Shown here in pieces: positions 6,246 through 9,867 of a DNA stretch of 9,867 nt. This DNA is from Treponema sp. (GTDB taxonomy: Bacteria; Spirochaetota; Spirochaetia; Treponematales; Treponemataceae), in contig JAHAZL010000062.1 in assembly GCA_018384055.1 (NCBI GenBank), positions 1-9,867 on the forward strand, written 5' to 3'. Positions within the stretch are counted from its first letter, which is position 1, and the number at the start of each line of letters is the position of its first letter. A program made the position numbers and the translations under genes. The notes beneath the pieces are model-generated. The model was not told where the DNA came from. It ran no database searches and saw only the letters and a list, made by a program, of their open reading frames with translations.

Positions 6246-7709
6246 TTATTTATGTTCTTCTTCCCATGCCTGGGCGATTGAAAGTACCTTTGCTTCGCTG
6301 AACATTGGACCTGCAAACTGGATGCCAACAGGCATGCCGTCCTTGTTCTTTCCAGCAGGAACAGAAATTGATGTTATGCGTGCAAGGTTTACGAATACTG
6401 TGTAAAGGTCGCTGAGATACATTTCAAGAGGATCGTCCACTTTCTGACCAAGCTTGAATGCAGCAGTTGGACATGTAGGACAAAGGATCAGGTCGTAGCT
6501 TTCATAAAGCTTTGCAACTTCCTTCTGGATGCGTGCGCGAACGCTCATGCCCTTTTTGTATGTTGTTCCGGAAAACTGTTCAGAAAGAACGTAGTTGCCG
6601 ATGATGATGCGGCGTTTTACTTCCGGTCCAAACCCGTTTGAACGGGTTTCAACGTAAAGTTCATCGTATCCCTTTCCGGCGTCAACTCTGTTTCCGTAGC
6701 GGATACCGTCAAAGCGGCTCAGGTTTGATGCTGCTTCTGAAAGGGCGATTACGTAGTATGAAGCAATTGAAGCATCGAGGATTGGAAGGTCAACGATTTC
6801 AATCTTTGCACCCTTCTTTTCAAACCATGCCTTTGTGTCTTCAAATACTTTTGCAACATCGACATCAAGCCCCTTTGCTTCTGCAAACTGTTTTGGAACG
6901 GCAATCTTGAGTGAAGAAAAATCCTTGTATGCTTCAAGGTTCTTGAGGCTGTCCTTGTTTGGAAGATCAGCTGATGTGTCGTCGTAGAAGTCTTCTCCGC
7001 TCATTGCGTAAAGCGGAAGAGCGATGTCCTTTGGCGTGTGTCCGAGGATACCGACCTGATCCAAAGATGAACCGTAGGCAACGATTCCCCAGCGTGAAAG
7101 TACGCCGTAAGTTGTCTTGAGGCCGTAGATTCCGCAGTAAGAAGCCGGAAGACGAACAGAACCACCAGTTTCTGTACCGAGTCCGAATACTGCCTGATTT
7201 GCGGCAACGGCTGCGGCACTACCACCGGAAGAACCGCCTGAAACGTATTCGCGGTTTACAGGATTGCGTGTTGGTCCGTAGCTTGAATATTCAGTTGAAG
7301 AACCCATGGCAAATTCATCCTGGTTACAGCGTCCAAGAGGAATTGCCCCGGACTTTTCAAGACGTTCGATTACGGTTGCATTGTATGGAGCAACATAACC
7401 TTCAAGAATTTTTGATCCGCAGGTAAGCTTGTGTCCGCGAACGCTTGTGTTGTCCTTTACTGCAAAAGGAACGCCAAGAAGAGGCTTGTCTTCAAAGAGC
7501 TTGTCCAAAGTTCCGGCAGCCTTTGCTTCTGCAATTTCCCTGTCTGCGGCTTCTGCCTTTGTAACTGCATCCTCAAACATTTCAAGGAAAGCATTGAGTG
7601 GCAAAGAAGACTTTTTGTCTTCTTCGTAAACTGCCATAAGTTCTTTAACAAGAGCGGCAGAAGTTGTTTCGCCGTTCTTAAGTTTATTTACTGTTTCGTT
7701 AATTGTCAT
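6246..7709 (-). CDS. gatA: Asp/Glu-tRNA amidotransferase subunit A
   Basis: GatA is the glutaminase/amidase subunit of the GatCAB complex. It releases ammonia from glutamine, which GatB uses to convert Glu-tRNA(Gln) (and in many bacteria Asp-tRNA(Asn)) to the amidated form. The 487-residue protein has the amidase-signature Ser-cisSer-Lys triad: Lys85 in PFAVKDN, Ser160 in SGGSSGGS, and nucleophile Ser184 in TETGGSVRLPAS. These are offset by exactly six residues from the numbering I recall for the S. aureus enzyme (79/154/178). The common GSDTGGSIRQPA is changed to E, V and L at flanking positions, but all catalytic residues remain. AGGA (7717-7720) lies 7 bases before the ATG. gatC is 139 bases upstream across a structured spacer; a terminator follows. 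gatB is not in the window. Confidence 0.96.
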   Translation of the reverse strand: MTINETVNKLKNGETTSAALVKELMAVYEEDKKSSLPLNAFLEMFEDAVTKAEAADREIAEAKAAGTLDKLFEDKPLLGVPFAVKDNTSVRGHKLTCGSKILEGYVAPYNATVIERLEKSGAIPLGRCNQDEFAMGSSTEYSSYGPTRNPVNREYVSGGSSGGSAAAVAANQAVFGLGTETGGSVRLPASYCGIYGLKTTYGVLSRWGIVAYGSSLDQVGILGHTPKDIALPLYAMSGEDFYDDTSADLPNKDSLKNLEAYKDFSSLKIAVPKQFAEAKGLDVDVAKVFEDTKAWFEKKGAKIEIVDLPILDASIASYYVIALSEAASNLSRFDGIRYGNRVDAGKGYDELYVETRSNGFGPEVKRRIIIGNYVLSEQFSGTTYKKGMSVRARIQKEVAKLYESYDLILCPTCPTAAFKLGQKVDDPLEMYLSDLYTVFVNLARITSISVPAGKNKDGMPVGIQFAGPMFSEAKVLSIAQAWEEEHK

Positions 7710-7727
7710 AGTTGTTTCCTATAAAAT

Positions 7728-7848
7728 CCTAGCCCCGATTGTAGTGGCAGCGAAGCTGTTGCGTCAGCAATGAAACCACGGAAAGCGGGTTTAGCAAAAA
7801 CGCACGCTCCATCCAATTATGAACTGTGCATTGCCAATTATGAATTAC
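7728..7848. repeat. Structured, repeat-like intergenic element between gatC and gatA
   Basis: The gatC-gatA gap is unusually long for this pair and highly patterned. CCCG (7734-7737) can pair with CGGG (7786-7789) and GTGG (7744-7747) with CCAC (7776-7779). Between them are two small hairpins: CAGC-GAA-GCTG (7748-7758) and TTGC-GTCA-GCAA (7759-7770), giving a branched fold. Beside it, CCAATTATGAA occurs twice (7813-7823 and 7834-7844), 21 bases apart. Open reading is absent. From memory, similar AATTCATAATT-type repeats and GC-rich hairpin blocks are dispersed in Treponema genomes, so this may be a copy of a small repetitive element that landed in the operon; that link is unverified. Confidence 0.55.
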
Positions 7849-8163
7849 TCAAGCCCCTTCTCCAAGAACCTTAGGAACTTCAAAATATCCGTCCTTAAAG
7901 TTTGGTTCGTTAATTTTCTTTGTGTCGTGCATTTCAAGGCCGGCAACAATATCATCACCGCGGAGCTGTTCTGCAGTTGTTGTTGGATATGCATCATATG
8001 GGTTTTCACTGTCATCGTATTTTGAAAGGATGTCAAAATACCCAACGATTTCATCAACCTGTTTCTTAAGGGTTTCCATGTCTGTGCTTTCAGGAGAAAG
8101 TCTTGAAAGATACAAAAGATTTTCCAAAGTAGTTTCGTCTACTGTTCGCTTTGTTTCACTCAT
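7849..8163 (-). CDS. gatC: Asp/Glu-tRNA amidotransferase subunit C
   Basis: GatC is the small subunit that wraps around and stabilises the GatA-GatB interface in the tRNA-dependent amidotransferase. The 104-residue product has the expected layout: an N-terminal helical part with ENLLYLSRLSPES (about 14-26) in the position where the family has an IAxLARL-type motif, a second helix near KKQVDEIVGYFDILSKYD, and a C-terminal segment ending FEVPKVLGEG, the hallmark ending (typically FxVPKVL). It is slightly longer than the usual 95 or so residues. The ATG is preceded by no Shine-Dalgarno sequence: the 16 bases before it contain no G-rich motif and a TATAAT ends 8 bases upstream. No better start is available. 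It is first gene of the gatC-gatA unit. Confidence 0.93.
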   Translation of the reverse strand: MSETKRTVDETTLENLLYLSRLSPESTDMETLKKQVDEIVGYFDILSKYDDSENPYDAYPTTTAEQLRGDDIVAGLEMHDTKKINEPNFKDGYFEVPKVLGEGA

Positions 8164-8171
8164 AGAATTTT

Positions 8172-8200
8172 ATTATATAGAAAATAGTTTAATTGTTCAA
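8172..8200 (-). promoter_or_regulatory. gatC promoter implying a leaderless transcript
   Basis: On the minus strand TTGAAC (8195-8200) and a perfect TATAAT (8172-8177) are 17 bases apart, a near-consensus promoter. Only 8 bases separate the -10 box from the gatC ATG, so transcription should begin 1-3 bases before or at the start codon. This agrees with the lack of a Shine-Dalgarno sequence. Confidence 0.72.
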
Positions 8201-8237
8201 TTTAAGGATTTTGCCGTTTATTAAAAACACTCTGCCC

Positions 8238-9260
8238 TCAGCAGGAACTTCTGTTCACGATGTTTGCAGGAAGCATAATTCTGATGGCATCATCACCCTG
8301 ACCGCAAGTATTATTTACGATCATTTCTACGGCACGATAACCCATGTTTTTTTTCTGAACGTTCATGGTTGTAAGCGGTGGATTTGTATACTCTGCAATT
8401 TCAATGTTATCCATTCCAATTACGGCAACTTCTTCCGGAACCGAAACTTTCCTCCTGTTCAAAACAGAAAGAACACCGACAGCAACTTCATCAGAACCAC
8501 AAACAATGGCACGAGGATATTTTCCGCCTTCAGGAATTTTTTCAATGGCATCTGCACCACCAGGCATATTGAAAGCTTCAGCCATAAAGAAATACGAAGG
8601 ATCATCATTAAGTCCATGGAGGGAAAGAATCTTGCGAACCCCTTCCACGCGTTCATCATTCTGCCCGATGTAAACAATATCCTTGTAGCCTTCACGGAAA
8701 AGACATTCCGTTGCCTTGCTTGCAGTTTCACGACGGTCAAACATGACACTGCTCAAACCGTCATACTGACATTCAATGCACACGATTTTCTTTATGCGGC
8801 CCTTCATTTTTTCAATGATGGTTTTGTCTTCATCAGTTTTCATCGCCTGATCAACAGCAAGAAGTATGAGTCCGCCGATTTCCTCTTCATGAATCAGAGT
8901 GTTGAAAAGAACAGGATCCTTAAGGTCTTCAAAAAAACGGATGAAGCTGATGTGATAATTCTGTTGGTGGGCTGCAGTATGAATACCGCTCAGGATTTCT
9001 GAATAGTATGGTCGGAGGAAAACATCCGAATTGCAAAGGATTACACCGATTTTATTTGAAGCAAAGGCCACATCTCCCTGCTGAAGTGCCTGGGCTGCCT
9101 TGTTTGGCCTATATCCCAGTTTTTCAATGGCATCAAGAATACGCTGTCTTGTTTCCGGTGCTACAGAACGATCCGTATTTCCGCAGATAACATAGCTTAC
9201 CAAGCTGCGGGTAACGCCTGCTTCTCTTGCAACATCATTCTGGGTAACACTGGACTTCAT
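8238..9260 (-). CDS. LacI/GalR-family transcriptional regulator
   Basis: This is a DNA-binding regulator of the LacI/GalR family. From the ATG at 9258-9260 it has 340 residues, normal length. Residues 6-28 (TQNDVAREAGVTRSLVSYVICGN) form the N-terminal helix-turn-helix. The segment ending GYRPNKAAQALQQGD (49-63) is the linker with the hinge helix that inserts into the minor groove. About 70-335 is the two-lobed periplasmic-binding-protein-like effector domain, with the conserved late block AVIGMDNIEIAEYTNPPLTT. The ligand cannot be told. GAGG (9267-9270) lies 6 bases before the ATG; an in-frame TTG five codons upstream overlaps that site and is rejected. No transport or sugar-catabolic gene adjoins it on the visible sides, and no terminator is seen before the gatC promoter. 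Confidence 0.93.
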   Translation of the reverse strand: MKSSVTQNDVAREAGVTRSLVSYVICGNTDRSVAPETRQRILDAIEKLGYRPNKAAQALQQGDVAFASNKIGVILCNSDVFLRPYYSEILSGIHTAAHQQNYHISFIRFFEDLKDPVLFNTLIHEEEIGGLILLAVDQAMKTDEDKTIIEKMKGRIKKIVCIECQYDGLSSVMFDRRETASKATECLFREGYKDIVYIGQNDERVEGVRKILSLHGLNDDPSYFFMAEAFNMPGGADAIEKIPEGGKYPRAIVCGSDEVAVGVLSVLNRRKVSVPEEVAVIGMDNIEIAEYTNPPLTTMNVQKKNMGYRAVEMIVNNTCGQGDDAIRIMLPANIVNRSSC

Positions 9261-9281
9261 TTTTTTCCTCAACAAAAATTT

Positions 9282-9296
9282 TAGAAAATGATTCTA
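9282..9296. promoter_or_regulatory. Candidate operator for the LacI-family regulator
   Basis: TAGAA-AATGA-TTCTA is a perfect inverted repeat with 5-base arms, located between the regulator's -10 box and its ribosome binding site. That position would suit autorepression by blocking transcription. It lacks the central CG typical of many LacI-family operators, and short AT-rich palindromes arise by chance, so the assignment is weak. Confidence 0.3.
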
Positions 9297-9306
9297 CGTT
9301 TTGAAG

Positions 9307-9335
9307 AGTTTAGCACAGACTGGCAAAAAAAACAA
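9307..9335 (-). promoter_or_regulatory. Promoter of the LacI-family regulator gene
   Basis: On the minus strand TTGTTT (9330-9335) and TAAACT (9307-9312) are 17 bases apart, and the -10 carries an upstream TG (extended -10). The leader would be about 40 bases and includes the GAGG ribosome binding site. Confidence 0.6.
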
Positions 9336-9340
9336 ATCGT

Positions 9341-9357
9341 GTTGATAAAACGTTGAT
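9341..9357. promoter_or_regulatory. GTTGAT direct repeat and AACGTT core upstream of the regulator promoter
   Basis: GTTGAT occurs at 9341-9346 and 9352-9357, exactly 11 bases apart (one helical turn), just upstream of the -35 box. Between and overlapping them is AACGTT (9349-9354), a CpG-centred palindrome like the core of LacI-family operators. It could be a binding site for the encoded regulator or another protein. Confidence 0.3.
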
Positions 9358-9368
9358 TGAATGTAAAT

Positions 9369-9403
9369 AAAAAAACGCCGCTGCAAAGAAACTTCACAAC
9401 GGC
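9369..9403 (-). terminator. Rho-independent terminator of fabV
   Basis: On the minus strand a 12-bp stem, continuous with three G-U wobbles (9392-9403 with 9377-9388), closes a 3-base loop and is followed by a U-tract from seven A residues at 9369-9375. It starts 24 bases after the stop of the fabV gene and isolates it from the regulator gene downstream. Confidence 0.88.
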
Positions 9404-9427
9404 ATTTTTAATCAGTCTTTGAGACTA

Positions 9428-9867
<440 letters not shown>

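Noticed and set aside
7728..7790. tRNA-like fold between gatC and gatA
   Set aside because: The nested stems recall a cloverleaf, but the outer stem is only four pairs, and there is no anticodon loop, TTCGA loop or acceptor end.
8193..9002. Long open frame on the plus strand (269 codons) opposite the LacI-family gene
   Set aside because: It is antisense to a clearly conserved regulator, has low-complexity, Cys/His/Phe/Asn-rich composition typical of a shadow frame, and no ribosome binding site.
9261..9275. TTG start for the LacI-family regulator giving five extra residues
   Set aside because: The extension overlaps the GAGG ribosome binding site of the ATG at 9258-9260.

Overview
The window looks like a chromosomal segment of a Treponema-like spirochaete. 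The DNA is AT-leaning, and the incomplete gene at the right edge matches, from memory, the trans-2-enoyl-CoA reductase (Ter/FabV) of Treponema denticola. The other genes are compatible with a gut or oral anaerobe. No 16S rRNA or tRNA is present, so the genus is an inference. Most of the window is housekeeping; I see no clear new defence or mobile system.

Layout from left to right. (1) 1-1259, minus: the N-terminal 419 codons of hsdM, the methyltransferase subunit of a type I restriction-modification system, running off the left edge. (2) 1260-1731: no intact gene. Two gene remnants that have both lost their 5' ends meet near 1460, followed by an elaborate palindromic terminator. (3) 1732-3168, minus: purB, divergent from a META-domain lipoprotein gene (3286-3726, plus). 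(4) 3816-5764, plus: a purine-salvage pair, xpt and pbuX. (5) 5832-6038, minus: rpsU, converging on pbuX with a hairpin between them. (6) 6171-8163, minus: gatC then gatA, separated by a 139-base structured, repeat-like spacer and followed by a terminator; no gatB is in the window. (7) 8238-9260, minus: a LacI-family regulator with a recognisable promoter and candidate operators. (8) 9428-9867, minus: the C-terminal part of fabV/ter, with a strong terminator.

How the genes fit together: PbuX would import xanthine, Xpt would convert it to XMP, and PurB acts in both de novo IMP synthesis and the AMP branch, so 1.7-5.8 kb has a purine theme. GatC and GatA are two of the three subunits of the Asp/Glu-tRNA amidotransferase. 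The LacI-type regulator has no sugar-uptake operon beside it here, so its target is unknown.

The points most worth a second look are the head-to-head remnants beside hsdM, the structured spacer inside gatCA, and the apparent leaderless start of gatC (and less certainly xpt), where a TATAAT box lies 8-9 bases before the ATG and there is no Shine-Dalgarno sequence. By contrast purB, rpsU, pbuX, the lipoprotein and the regulator all have clear ribosome binding sites.
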